A DNA stretch of 64,000 bases from Ceriagrion tenellum. Taxonomy: Eukaryota > Arthropoda > Insecta > Odonata > Coenagrionidae. Each line of letters opens with the position of its first letter. Positions within the stretch are counted from its first letter, which is position 1. Below the pieces are notes generated by a model, which was not told where the DNA came from, did no database searches, and saw only the letters and a list, made by a program, of their open reading frames with translations. Where the stretch lies: NCBI GenBank assembly GCA_963169105.1, contig OY720641.1, positions 7,455,258 to 7,519,257 on the forward strand. The letters run 5' to 3'. The translations under genes and the position numbers were made by a program. This document shows, piece by piece, positions 37,401 through 50,500 of the stretch.

Positions 37401-38790
37401 CCAAGCCCTACAATACATTACTGTATGGTTCTATTCCTGTATTTATTTTTAGGTAAACATATAATGTTCCCTAAACCCTACCATAAGACAAATTACACAT
37501 GGCTAATTATGACCCATTTTAAGTAAACCGAGCCATACCAATATAGAACGATATGAATTCCCAGACAAAGAATTAAAAAATTCATCTTCAGGCCGCTAGT
37601 AACCTTACAGTTAATCAATGTATTAGAGTTCATTTTCAATTAAAACATTAAACTTTTCTTCAATACATTGCACATTATAGAATACAAATGTGGCTTAAAA
37701 ATTTAAAAAGCCCATAAATGTTTTCCCATACAATTGTGGTAAAAGCCTGTGACACTGAAGATTCACTCAACCACCGTCTTTATACAGAGAAAATAGGTGG
37801 CCTGAATTTGCGAAATCCCGGATTCAATATCTCCGAGTCCCTAATTTAGCTCTCGAAGAAATCATTAATGGCGGAAAGACAATGAGCTAGCCACCTCTGC
37901 CTGTGACCTCAAAGTCTGGAAATGCAGTAGGAAAAATAGATTCGCAGTAATTGACTGTATTCTTACTGAGTCAGATCAATTGATTTTCGCTTACGAGCGA
38001 CAATCTGAATTCAATCAATCGACGCATGGCTAAAAATCACACAAGAGGAAAATATTATGGAGTTAGCCACCGAGCATTAATGAATGAAAATAATTGAATA
38101 GAAGAATGCTAAAATTTTGTTATGAAGGGGACCATAGCTCAAGAGAAGAGAGTATTGGAATAAAATGAGGATTACACGTAGGTATACCAACTGATAATTA
38201 CAAATTGTATCTAAAAGTTCTCCATCATTGACAGCTGAAGTATGAAAAACAATAATTCCCAAGAGGTGCGATCTTTGTTTTGAAGAATAATGGAATCCGT
38301 CTCTGACCGCCGTAGTTGTAATTAAAGAAAATTTATTTCTAGAAGTTATTACAAAATTACGGCGCAGTTTCTAGTTTCATCAAGGTCACACTGCCTATAT
38401 TCGTACATCCCATGGCAAAGTTTGCAAAACTTAGTACCTATGATAGTAACCCAATAGCCTTAAATCATTCTTCTTTGGCCCAATGAATTTAGTAGGACTG
38501 CATCGGTTCAGCTGGTTTACGAAGAGAGAAAATACTCTCTTGATAATTCTACAGGCAAAGTTTTGCATTGTATCAGTCGAATTACACCTCATGGCTAGAT
38601 TTTCACTTTGAAAGTTAATGAAAGCGAGCTAGGGGTGTGATTTTAAATATATATGTGTTTATGTAATTTATTTAATTGTGCATATAATATAAATAACTTT
38701 AATTTGTTGCTATTTTAAGATGCTTTTATACCTTCTGCATTTCAATCGTTGGGACCAAATGATATATCCACGGCATAAATTTCAAAAATT
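37401..38790. other. AT-rich non-coding stretch
   Basis: Nothing recognised. No coding sequence of the Penelope-like element is readable immediately upstream of 38776, where a stop interrupts the frame. Confidence 0.5.
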
Positions 38791-39118
38791 TGGGAAAGAA
38801 TATATAAAGAAGCCATACTAATTCAAATTAAGGAAAATAACATCAATAGAGACAACGGCTTCAATTTCAGTAAGACCTGGAGACCGCTTATAAACGACAT
38901 TCAAAGGAATCGTAACGGCTCCCACAACAATGGGGTATCGGATATATATAACCGCCAGCATCCCCACGCGGACTATTATCCTGATGACGATGGCTGAGTC
39001 AGACATCGAAACGTTGAGAGTATTAGATAATCTTACCCGGTGTGAAACCCGAGAAACTTTCACCAATATAACTATACGTCATTTATGTATGCTTAAACTA
39101 GTCGTCAAAGTGTAATTC
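38791..39118 (+). mobile_element. Penelope-like element, 3' end
   Basis: An open frame of 68 codons (38791-38994, stop 38995-38997) begins WERIYKEAILIQIKENNINR and continues DNGFNFSKTWRP. This matches the layout of the extreme C-terminus of Penelope-like proteins (R..EAI.I, NxxNRD.G..LS..W.P), which follows their GIY-YIG endonuclease. The reverse-transcriptase and catalytic endonuclease parts are not present. The downstream sequence has CTGATGA, C, a GATG/CATC stem and GAAACG at 38981-39013, which overlaps the end of the frame. Right boundary is approximate. Penelope-like assignment is strong for the protein tail, though based on a short segment. Confidence 0.75.
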
Positions 39119-39439
39119 AAAATAATTAGGAGAGAAAAAAATTATCGTAGGTTAAATTACCCGGATATTACAAATGTCTATTTATTTAAAATATCATATA
39201 CATTGGCTTACATATCTAAAATACATATCTGGGCGATAGAAAATTACTTTGCGGCTTTTTCGATTTTGTGACGTAATCATTCCTTTAATTGTTGATTTAA
39301 AATTTGTATTTGAGCTTCACGAGGTGATTGTTGAAGTAATTTGGAGGAATGTCAACACGCCAATGAAGAAATAAAACCTCGCCGTACTCCTCACAACGTA
39401 CAAGGAGAGTTAGGAAGGTTATGTAACTATTATTTAAGC
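39119..39439. other. AT-rich non-coding stretch
   Basis: No recognised feature. It may include the 3' flank of the mariner-type relic that follows on the minus strand. Confidence 0.45.
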
Positions 39440-39810
39440 AACTTTGTTATTTTTTCAACACATCAATGTTATCCCGTTCAAAGAAGTTCCTTTGAGCAGC
39501 TAAGTACCGTTGGAGCGTCTGTTCTCAGTCTTGGTGGAAGTTCTGGAAACCATCAATCGTAATCGCATTTTTATACTTCGTCAAGCTTCCATGGTTGTTA
39601 TCAACAGTTCCAAAATGACTTCTCTTGAAAAACATTTTGAGCTTGGAGAATAAACACTTATCACAAGGACTGAGATCAGGAAAAAAAAAGATGAAGGGGA
39701 ACCGCAAATATATCGACAACGGATATGACCCAGAGATAAGGAGCCTTGCCTATGGTGTTGATGGATGGTGTAGCACCATAGTGTCGGCCGCAGTGTAACC
39801 AATGCCATTC
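39440..39810 (-). pseudogene. Mariner-type transposase C-terminal relic
   Basis: On the minus strand FFPDLSPCDKCLFSKLKMFF, then SHFGTVDNN, GFQNFHQD, a stop, then AAQRNFFERDNIDVLKK and a stop. This corresponds to the third-Asp block (SPDLxPCDxFLFxKLK) and the conserved C-terminal end (F..G.YFE.D.I) of mariner/Tc1-type transposases. The second-Asp block is visible as LHHPSTP where HxDNAP is expected, so its Asp is lost. N-terminal domains and terminal repeats were not found. It is a different family from the element at 34509-35516. Confidence 0.78.
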
Positions 39811-40959
39811 ATACCTTTTTATCCTCTCATGCCTACCATAATACACCGAACCTGTTTGATATTTAGCACATATCCCCTTAATAACAAAAATACTATGTTC
39901 AAATTATCATAATTTCATGCCGTAAGAATAAAAACTTAGTGTCTTTCACAGAGATTTTGGGATGAAAAAGTAATTCTTAGTTTTTCCACACAAACTTTAT
40001 GTAGTACGACCATAGTTTCGACTTTACGTCATATTAAGGTGACTGAGTTCCCTAATAAAGACAAATAAATATTTTTTTATTCACAATGATCAGTAAATTT
40101 CACAAAGTCACGCCGGAAATCACTTCTTTCACGTTAATAAAAACATTTGAGGTTTCGTCAAAAGAATTAATCATCTGACCATCAAATGCATCAAATAGTG
40201 ACGTCAAAAGTCGGAAAAACCGGTACATAAAAGATATTGGTCATCAATACAGACTTCAGTTAGTCATCGATGGTTATCCTCTAAAGACGATGATTTATAA
40301 TATAATGAGTTCTGATGAAGAAGGGTGAAACTTCTCAACCTCTCAGTGCATTAATAATCTTTCTCAGCATTGAGAAGTGATCTTCCACTAGGCCTACTGT
40401 CACGCCATATAGACTACCTATTTATCAATCACTTATTAAAAGACAGACATCACTTTAGAATTAAGACAGCTCCAAAGTACCATTTGATCAATAAAAATGA
40501 CATTCTTTAAATAATCAAGCGTACCAGCACTTGAAGTGTTTCAAATCAATAGGCATTTCTGGAAAATTTATAACTCAATAGTTTAAAATGGACTCTCTGA
40601 ATTTATTGTAAAGTAATTAAGTATCGTTCAAAACCTCCCACTATACAAAGTATCACGTAGAGTTTAATTGAGGTTTTCCCTTTGAAAATATCTTCTTCGT
40701 GCATTATATTTTGGTAGGGCAGAATATACACTTTTGTTAAAAATAGTCACAGAGATTACGAATTTAACGTGGCTTTCTGTCGGAGACTTCTTCCATCTTG
40801 TTAAGAAAAAAACTACTGCTGACGTGCATCGCTTTGATTATGAGAGTCTGGTATTTCCCTTTGCCCGGGAACTGACGTTTCACTTGAAACCCGCCTCATA
40901 CAATTTCACTTCAAGGGCAAAAGCGCCGAACATGGTGCGTACGACCACCAGTGTTTCTC
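39811..40959. other. AT-rich non-coding stretch
   Basis: A CTGATGAAGAAGGGTGAAAC sequence at about 40311-40330 looks superficially like the tail motif but lacks the stem. GC rises toward 40850. No gene recognised. Confidence 0.45.
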
Positions 40960-41590
40960 TCCCTCGAGCCTAGTGTCCTAGCGCGATCCGTAATTTTGCA
41001 TGCGAGCAGCATCAAAATTTAATCGTATGCTTCCGCATTCATCACTCCAGCAACATCTCTCGGACTCCTGTGCTCAGTCTTCCAACCCGGCCGCGACCCG
41101 GGTGCCATGCTAAATACCTCATGCTATGTTTTCCCATCTTATATCAAAACTGTTGACAGGATAAACTTCCACCCTATTTTTCAACTTCCACCGAAGCTTT
41201 GCGTGGGCCTATCCCGTGGTGTTCTCTCGCTGTGTCAGTCACCAACGCCGCCCAACCTCCTCTCATTCTCCCATCCAATCCCCCACACTCAACGTTCAAC
41301 AACCCACCCCCTCCAACATGAATTTGACTGCATTTTAACCCTGACCCGTGTGAGGGAGCCGTGCAGCCACCCCTGTCACCCCCTTCTCACACCCTCCCCT
41401 CTTTCCCCCTCGCATACATTTCATCCATCCTTGAGCAAGCACGGCACTTTCCCCTTATCTCTCACATCCACTTCCTTCGCCTTTTCTTCTACACACCATC
41501 TCCACTTTCTCAGATTATAAAACTTTTCCCTCCTCCAATCTCCATCCTTCCCTTTCCCCACCAGCGCGCCCCGCTTCTAGTTGTTTTAAG
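40960..41590. other. CpG-containing, pyrimidine-rich patch
   Basis: The left part (40960-41110) has clustered CpGs and a TCAGTC (41074-41079) that matches the arthropod initiator consensus; 41180-41580 is C/T-rich. Open frames 41107-41520 and 41361-41723 are Ser/Pro/His-rich and have no domain. This is the best promoter candidate in the window, but no transcript or exon can be shown. Confidence 0.25.
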
Positions 41591-43616
41591 TTTTCGTCCG
41601 TATCACGAAGACTCGAGACAACGGACTTTTCCCAACGCCATCTCAGTGTGGTATGCAGTTGGTGGTATCTTGGCCAACTTTCCGCCCAACGCTCAAGAAC
41701 TTGGATGCTACATGCGTAATTAGGACCAAGCGGCAGATAAGACGAGCGGCTGATAAACCTGTACCATAGTTTATCCTCACTTTCAAGAAATACACGCGCG
41801 TCACAACTGCAATTACTCAGCAAAATTTCATAAAATTTACAGTCCGCATAGAGCATTATGCGACTATTCTATTTTTGGATTCTATACTCCACATTATAGT
41901 CCAGTTTTATCATGCCTAGTCTCACATTTTTGTGGCTTAAAATTTTATAAGGCTACGGATACCCTGCGATAATGTTTAAGTAAAATGTCATGTCATTTTA
42001 CGATCAATAAGAAACCTAACATGTCCCTAAATTTTGACTATCAGTGAAAGGCAACGTCATGTCATGGTAAAATTTCACTGGAAATTTAAAACCCGCGAAT
42101 AATTCTATTAATTTAAATAATTTTACATGACTCTTTCGTAAAATGCAACGTAAAGAAAATATGGGATGCTTTTACATGCTAAATCAGAATACAGAAATTA
42201 TTAGATGAGCAGCCATCAATGTTTGACGAAATGTAAATAAAATAGTCGTTTAAAGTGCTTGAGAGTTCTCTCGAAAATAAAAAGCTAATTAAATGACTTT
42301 GGTATATGGAACTTGTTACCATCTACAGTTTTCGAAAAATCTTAAAAAACCGCAATAAGTCATTGGTTTAAAATATACTTTTAACATAGTTTACCCAGAA
42401 GAATTTATACTTCATAGTATTCTTCTTCATAGTATACTTCATAGTAGGTATTTACTAACAGCGCAGGATCTTTCTTAACGATTTAGGATAACGAGTAACA
42501 TGTAGCACTTACAACTTTTCCAAATAATCCCGGCGGGAAAGTTATCGAAAGACGAAGGGGATAAGTCGCTACAATTGGCAAACTCCGGAAAGGATTTTCC
42601 ATTCAAGCGAATACATTTCCCTTTAATTATGTGGCAAGTACAAAAGTCGTACACTCCTTACTTAACTGCTAGAAAAACATTCCCATTTAAGCATTTAAGA
42701 TATCTCGGATATTTATTTCACAATCCATGTCTTGATGATCGGAGCACGTGAGTTTGTACTGATAAATAATTGAAATATAATAGAAATGAAAAATATATCC
42801 GATTATGACAAGCTAAAATCAACCACAAGAATTAGCAAACAGTAAATGCTAGATGTACAGAAAAATAATCATAAAAAATAACTTAATTGAGGAAATAAAA
42901 TGGTAGCAGTGGTTGTAATATCAGTGCGTTAATTGCTATTACAATTAGGATTATTTGGAATAATAATATATGCTTTTCACAGAACAAATATCTAGAAAAA
43001 TATTAATAACTATGAATAATGTAACAATAAATCCACTGACTTCTTTTTAGCCGTATTTTAACAGTCATTTGTTTTATAATTCTGTTTTTGTTAACTAAGC
43101 TCAAATTGGTGGATCCAAAATAGGTAAAAAACAGCATATATGGATGAGAAGAATCTAAGCTCACATACTAAGGACATTTACGTAGGGTCGAAACCTTAAA
43201 CCTGACATTTGATAAAATGAGCTACATTTTTCAAGGTGTTAGTTAGATGTCACTGGATCGACGAGGTACAAGAGCCACGGTTGTTTTCGCAATCGCGGAA
43301 TTTCTACCCAACAATTTGTCTACTGGCCTAATTTAACTTTCTTGTATTTTGGAAATCATAGAGGAACCGACATTGTTTACGCGAGTTCAGGACAGATGAT
43401 ACTATGCGTTGTAAACCGCAAAACGACGGTTCGTGATTTAATTAGAGCAATTAGAGAATGGTGGAGGAATTGCATGCTATGATAGTATTTTCCAGTTCAT
43501 CTACAAATACTAGTTGGGTGGCACACACATGCACATAAGCGTTTCAAAGCCATATTTGGAAAACAGGGCACCGAAGAGAGATATTTTTTGAAGATGGCCG
43601 TGTACTTACTTTGATA
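41591..43616. other. AT-rich non-coding stretch
   Basis: A small tandem repeat built on CTTCATAGTAT (about 42408-42447, three units) is the only structure noted. Confidence 0.5.
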
Positions 43617-43826
43617 GCCGGCCTCGGTGGCGGCGGGGTAAAGTCCTCGGATAAAAATCCTCGCCTGCCAAACCGAAGGTCGCGGGTTCGAGTCCCGCCG
43701 GGGTAGGATATTTACACCTCCCTGGGCATGGTTGTGAGTGTTCGTCATAATTGAGTTAATTGTAAGAGAGGACTGTACTGACCTAAATTCGCTCGAAATA
43801 AAAGACAAAATATTATTATTATTATA
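43617..43826 (+). mobile_element. tRNA-derived SINE
   Basis: The head holds the two internal RNA polymerase III promoter boxes: an A-box-like TGGCGGCGGGG at 43628-43638 and a B box GGTTCGAGTCC at 43685-43695, inside a T-arm-like GCGGG...CCCGC hairpin. A roughly 110-bp unrelated body follows, then a short (ATT)n tail at about 43810-43825. This is the usual head-body-tail order of a SINE. The acceptor-like arms pair poorly, so it is not a functional tRNA gene. No convincing target duplication was found; ATAGC flanks both sides but is short. Confidence 0.85.
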
Positions 43827-46800
43827 GCAGCCTTCTGTTCAAACCCTTCATGCCAACCTGATCAACATCATGCAAAATAAGGATCACATTTATTTGGAAA
43901 GGGAAGACATAAATTTGAATACTTTAGTATCGGTGGAGCAGATGTTATTCTGTCCATTACTTACGTACACCGAGATTTCTAGCCAGGATAGCGCACAGGA
44001 GAGAAAATGTTGGATGAAATAATTTCATAGCTTGGCCTAAATCTGTCTCGGGGATCGAAAGATGAGCGCAGGAATTAGAAAGGACTGGAAGGGAGGAAAA
44101 AATAAGGAAATTCGCCGAAGGGATGAATAGCAGACACAAAATAGTGCTCTCGCAAGAGATCTTAAATATATTTTGGGCATACCTTTAGACGTGACGGTGT
44201 ACGCCAGCAAGTTCGTGCCTGGACTATTAGCAGCATTTTGCCTTCGGCGGGAACGTTATACGTGGTAAATGTAATATATGGCGAGCATGGGGACACCAGG
44301 TATATCACGAGGATATTTAGTCCATAAAAGACGGATTCTGTTGGAGAAAGGAACGCACGAGGTAAAATATTATAAGGCGGAATAGGACAAAGTAAATTAC
44401 GTGACTGCGTCAAAATATGGGCTGAAAATCCACCTCAGGAAGATGATTAATGGGAAAGATCCTAACGACATGCTATATTTTAGAAATTTAAGTCTTGACG
44501 TGAAAACGGATAGCGGAACGTTGTAGCAGGAAACGACGTATCATCAAATATTCGCATCTATTTTTGAGGTTATGAATAGTTATCGGTAAAATTTAATGAA
44601 AATTATTATCAACGTCCTTCATTCAATGAATAGGAAGAACTGATAGAAACTACGCCACAGGAGTATCGTACCGCAAAATTCCTGCAATTTTAAATCCTAA
44701 ACTGGCAAATATTTGTAGGTTTTTTGAGTTTTACAATATCCCCCTACAACTATCACAAAAGATTGTTATGTTCGACTTGCATGTGCAAAACGTTTTAAAC
44801 TTGGAATAATAACAATCATTTTTTAAGTCTTCCCTCGTTCAACTGGCAACTGCTTAATTTAACAACTGCTAAAAACTACAATCTTTATTATCGCACGATT
44901 AAACTCGTGAAAGATATCATTAATAGGAATGGTTCGCTAGCCATAAAACAAATAATAAAGATTCAAGACTTCAATCAACCATGACATTGCTAAGCTAAGG
45001 GTTTCTTATGTGATGTTGTTTACTTTCTTCATCTTCATTATTTCCTTCAATTTCTTGAGCAGTTATAATCGAGCGAGGAGGTAAGTTTTACAATTTCAAT
45101 TTCCAAAGTCAGAGAAAAATCAAAAATCTTGATATTTTGTCTTTAGTTTAAGCATAGACAGGATATTGCTTTACAATCAGCTCACACAGGGAAAACAAAA
45201 TATAACAACGTGGAACAATTTTCTTTCATCCATTAAAATATGAAATAACAAAGTTAGGAGATTGATTTATGCACGAACATGAGGTCCAAGCTTTTAAACA
45301 ATTAATTTCTGTGTAGTTTTTTGTCTTACTAGCGATAAGCTGAATATTTTGAAATCTAAGTGGAAAATGTACGTAAATTGAAAGCGTTTTTAACCGCCAT
45401 TGATAGGGAATTTTTGCATTGTCATCAAGGCTAGGAAGGAATATGCTATGCTGGCTCTACAATTAGAATGGAATTGGGCTGGAAAAAAAGGAATTCATAT
45501 TGATCGGAATAAAACTTTCACAACGCGAACTTTGACAACTATTAAGAACATAATACCTGCGCATTTTACTATTAAGAATAAATTATGTAACTATTTAGCA
45601 GTTTTGCATAAGTTTGTTGACCTTTCGCGAAAAACGGCAAATAATTGCTAAAAAAGGCAACAAAAAAGAAGAACTGGGTTGTACTGTGATATCCATTAGG
45701 AAGTTTCATAACGCATTTAACACCAGTACGTGTATTTCAGTTATAAAAGGGATATATGGCAGTGGAATGCCGAATAACAATGAGTGATATTCATAATTAT
45801 ATCATTTACAATTTGATGAACGAAGGGTAAAGGTAGATTAAAATTTCCAAACTTAAAAATGGTAACTAGTGGCTATTAGTCAATACAAGGTATGATGATA
45901 TGTTTTCATAACTAATTTCATCGATATTCAACAGATATTTTGATAATGTTATTAATTTCCAATTTACAACTTTATAGAAATGGATGTAAATTGTACACGG
46001 TGTGCTGTTAAGTCTGATTTAAAACCTGTACATTGACATCATCAACAACGGAAAGAAATGTAAAAAACATTTCGTTTTGTTTGGGTGTAGTTCATTCAAT
46101 GTTTCTAACTACCGAAATAAAATTTAATTTTCAATCACAATGAATAGCATTTGCGTACGAGAAAAAATATTTTAGACTTAATGTATGTGGAACACGGACA
46201 TCAATCTCATGGAAAAAATAATCCAAGGTCGAAAATACACCATTGTTCTCATTTGTTGCTAGTAGAGGTCTGTTAAAGTTCATGAGTAGGAGCTATTGTC
46301 GCCTTTTATTTGTAATATGCTTTTAACATTTCATCTTTTTGACTGCCATTACATTTGTTTATTCTATCATCGTCACCTAAACGGGCTTTGGAATTAAATC
46401 CTTTACCATAGCTCTTAAACATATATTGTACTGCTCCGTTTCCTGACCTATGTTTATTTATTAATTTCTCAGAAGCGGAACCCATTTTTATTATGCACGC
46501 CATTGCATAGGCATCGTTATATTGGAATGACCATTTCATTGAGCTGTTATTCGTCGTATTTTGAAGTATTTTTCATTTCCATAGTTACTTTAGTTTATTT
46601 CACATGCTAAATATAGCCTGTTGGATATAAAGAATGGAATCCTTTTCGGTACAAAACCATGTCCTATGTAAGCACAAACGATGCGAAACTTTTGTTATGA
46701 CATTTCGTGATTTCGATACGATGAATTAGTTGTTTTTATAAGAGAAGGGAGTTAATTTTAGTAAATTTATAGCCCTGTCATTTTAATTTGCTCATAAAAG

Positions 46801-47549
46801 TATCTCGCTTATCATTTTATTAATTTTCATTATTTTTTCGTTTACATTCTACATAAAATATTTGCCGCGATATGTGATTCAAGCTTTTGACGATTTTGCG
46901 GTTAATATTCCCTCAATATTGAGTACTTCAGGAATCAAGTTCTTCAATCTCTATCTATACCACCATATATCATATTCTCATTTTTATTCCAGATCTATGA
47001 TTAGGAAAGCGAGTAAAGTGAAGCAGATGATAACGAGAGTTTTTCTATCATTACAATCACAATTGTTTGTACCGCTTTTTGATATTACAGGCGGTAGTTT
47101 TTGTATTCATTTATTTATTTAACCATTAAACTAGATCATATTTTTCGACCACAAATATTATTATTCGCTGTTGTATAGTGGCTTTTTTATTGGAGGAGAA
47201 ATATTACGACGACTTACTTGCAACTGAAAAAGAATCACATATCTATTATGGACCAAGTTACCCGGGTTAGAATAACATATTACTTTTTTACCTAACATTT
47301 TGCGCACTAATTTAATAATTTCCAATTACTGTAACAGTATTTTGACTTCACTTTAAATATTGAAGAATGTACTAATTTGCATTTGGCCCTTGCGTGCTTG
47401 GAAACTGCAAGCACTTCAATGACTCGTCTTTAATAAAAACACGAAAAGAATATACAGAAAAATCATAAGCTATTTTACTTGATAATATGTTCCATAAAGG
47501 AAAAAAATGCGTCATTGAAATTTGTCCCATAGAAAACTCTGATGTAACG
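43827..47549. other. AT-rich non-coding stretch
   Basis: Several 70-90-codon open frames (for example 45400-45651 plus and 46306-46539 minus) have no recognised motif. No repeat family identified. Confidence 0.45.
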
Positions 47550-47551
47550 TA

Positions 47552-47577
47552 CAGTGGCGGAAAAAATTAACGCAAAA
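47552..47577 (+). repeat. Left terminal inverted repeat, Tc1-like
   Basis: CAGTGGCGGAAAAAATTAAC begins this 26-bp block, which is the perfect reverse complement of 52114-52139. A TA (47550-47551) precedes it. Weaker similarity continues to GAATGCGGC near 47600. Confidence 0.85.
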
Positions 47578-50500
47578 TTTTTCGCGCGCCAGAATGCGGC
47601 ATTTTTTGGGACTTCTAGGAGCTGTACACACTCCAAAGACTGGCAACACTGAGGAAAACATCGTCTTCCGCAAATATTTGAAATCCGCAATGGAGCTCAC
47701 ATTTGTCGGAGCCTAGAACTTAGTCATCAATTGCCTTATTTTTGAGCTTTCGTCTCATATTATTCGCACATTCAGTCACGGTGCATCGCTGTGTTTGCTT
47801 CAGCATGGTTATTACGTCGAATGATATCATTTATACAGAAAGACTGATTATAAAACATATTCACTATCCCACCCAATTCAGTATACAATATGCTAAAATC
47901 TTCATCTTCTACCACCAAGGGATATTTATTGTAGTCCTTTCCTTCCGAGGACCTTTTTGAATGACGCGTCATATGTCTCTTGCACCGAAATGATATAAAT
48001 CGAGATTTATCCGCACCAAATGTCGAAACAAAAAAGATTTAATTGAAATAAGTATAGTCTACGTGATGTAATTTGTCACGATTTTTCATTTGTAGATTGA
48101 CGAGGTTCCTTTAACGGATATTTATTAAATTCAAAACGGATATTTATTAATGAATCGTTCTTGACCCAATATAAATATCGTCTTTAGTTCGTCAGAATGG
48201 GATTAAACTATGAAAACATACGTAAAATATAATTTCGCGAAATAAAAATAAATGTATGCTCGCATCGATACTGAATAATCTAGGCATATTTTCCCGATAT
48301 TTCTTTCATCTTATCACAGGAAGCTTGGTGACGAGCTGTCCACTGTTACGCTTTATCTAGTAAATGCAGAATATACGAATAAACATTCAGAAAAGTTTGC
48401 CCAAATTAGGTGTAGTGATGGATAACATATGTATGATTGCATAATATCTTACATGCTTAGCTATAAATTCACCGCACATATGAAATTAACAAAAAGCCTT
48501 TTAAAAGACTTCAGTTTGGAGTAGAATATCATTAATGAAATACATTAATAGGTAAAGTTAATGTTGTAGCTGTCAGATGTATTTGGCTAGCTAAAGAGTG
48601 GTCCGTGTTCGATTTTTAATGAATGCAAATGAGCTTTTATATAAATTTTCTCATATTGCTAATATGAATGAATGTAATGTGTAGCAGCAATGACTGGCTG
48701 ATAATATGTAATTTTTTAAATACAAAAGAGATAAAATATGCCGAATAAAAATAATTTTAATTGACCAGAAATTGAATGAAAAACTCAAAAATGTCTTGAC
48801 CAGGGGTGGGATCACGGTTTTTTCTTCTTATGGTCATAATTGTCATCCAAATGGCAAGCCGCATTGGTAGGGCAATGCACAAGGTCCTGGGAGCGCACTC
48901 CACTGCTATGTAGTACCCGATCTTTCTTGATGATGATCACGTTTTCAAAATCATGAGCGTACTCCAACAATGTTATTATGAAGAACCATAATTGCGATTC
49001 AGGTTTGCAACCCAGTAACAACTACTGAGCTTTCTTATGTCAAGGCAAATTTAAGATGATGATTCGTAACCTTTCGGTGAATTAATTTGCGTCCGCATGT
49101 GTTACTGTGGACTAAGTTACTCTTAAAATGAGTGGTGGTATTGTCTACGAACGTTTAAAATGACTATACGGATAGGAAAAATCATACTACTCTCCCGGGA
49201 ATACAAACAGAAAGGAGTAGTTCTCAGATTTCACCTCATCAGCCCAGACCATTCCAATCAAACGCCATTAGTTCCCATTATGCATGGGTTTGGAGGCCAG
49301 CCACCTTTAGTCTGAGTTAAAGCAACGAGCAATTTTGGAGGACTCTTGAGGATCCCTAGAGGTTTCCCCGTGTCGATACAAAGCTCCACCAATACTAATC
49401 CATTCAATATCGGAATGTATGAAGGGTGCATTATATTGATTTGGGAAATAGTGTGCCTTTAGTGAGAGCTTACTTTCCCCTTGTATTGCGGGAAATACCT
49501 TTTCTGCCATAGATAATGTTTCGGACGCCAGGCGTTTAACTCACAGGAAAGAAGTGGTATTTGACTTCTCTTACGCCATTAAAAGTATTCGACGGGGACT
49601 TCAAATTTTTTCGAAGCGCGACGAGCCTTTTCTTTCTGGTGCAGCAAGTATTTGAAACCTGTGCGTTATTCACAACAACAAACCACCCCGACCATCACCA
49701 CCCGGAACTTGGCCAAGGTTTACTGATGACTACTTCATTGAGACGAGCGTCGATAGACGAACAAGCAGAGCGGACAGCGCAAGCCGAGATATTTTTCAAA
49801 GTTTTAGCGGCCTCTCCCAAAATTCTTGGAGGAAAAAAAGATCTTATTAGCCTTTAAGTATGCCTCATTTTTCTCCCAGGCGGAGGAATCGGATGATAGG
49901 TTTGTAAAAGGCAAAAACATCTGTCGAAAAATTACCCGAAGAGGTGTTGCGCCGTCAACTTTCACCCACTGAACTTTTATTTGGTGTTTAAAAGTAAAAC
50001 TCCATGTCACAGAGACTTGGTTAGGAAATCGAGAATGGAGGGGGATGGATCGATTATAAGGCTAATAAACATCCACATTCTTTATGTAAATACCAGCATA
50101 TTTCTCAATGATCAATTGCTGTGATCATGTGCGCACATTACTCAAATTGAGAGAATTACACATACATTTTACCTTTTCCCACTCGTTCTAAATAAAGCAT
50201 TATAGTGTCCCTTTTCAGCATCCGTTAAAATACTTTTCCACTAAGAGATGAAATTTATGACCCTGTAAAAAGTCTGTTAATATCTTCATGTGGGGGCCCT
50301 CACAACTTTAATTTCCATTGAAGCAATAATATTACGACACATTTGAAGAGGAATAGATTCTTTAGGAACGTAGCAATCGTATAATCTTTGATGGTGAACA
50401 TTCCTAATTTGCACCCCATTGACTACTCTGCAGATTTATGAGTATACAAATGACCATAGGGAAAATATCTAATCACTGCTTATTTGCCACATGAAAAAGA

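Noticed and set aside
40311..40330. CTGATGAAGAAGGGTGAAAC as another hammerhead-like core
   Set aside because: No base-paired stem lies between the CTGATGA and GAAAC elements, so the layout differs from the other motifs.
43497..43808. Minus-strand frame containing RDSNPRPSVW as a possible protein
   Set aside because: It is the complement of the tRNA-like SINE head, including its B box.
48812..49021. GC-richer segment with a minus frame reading SGVRSQDLVHCPTNAA as a SINE or gene
   Set aside because: It has the flavour of a repeat-derived frame, but no pair of A and B boxes or second copy in the window supports a call.
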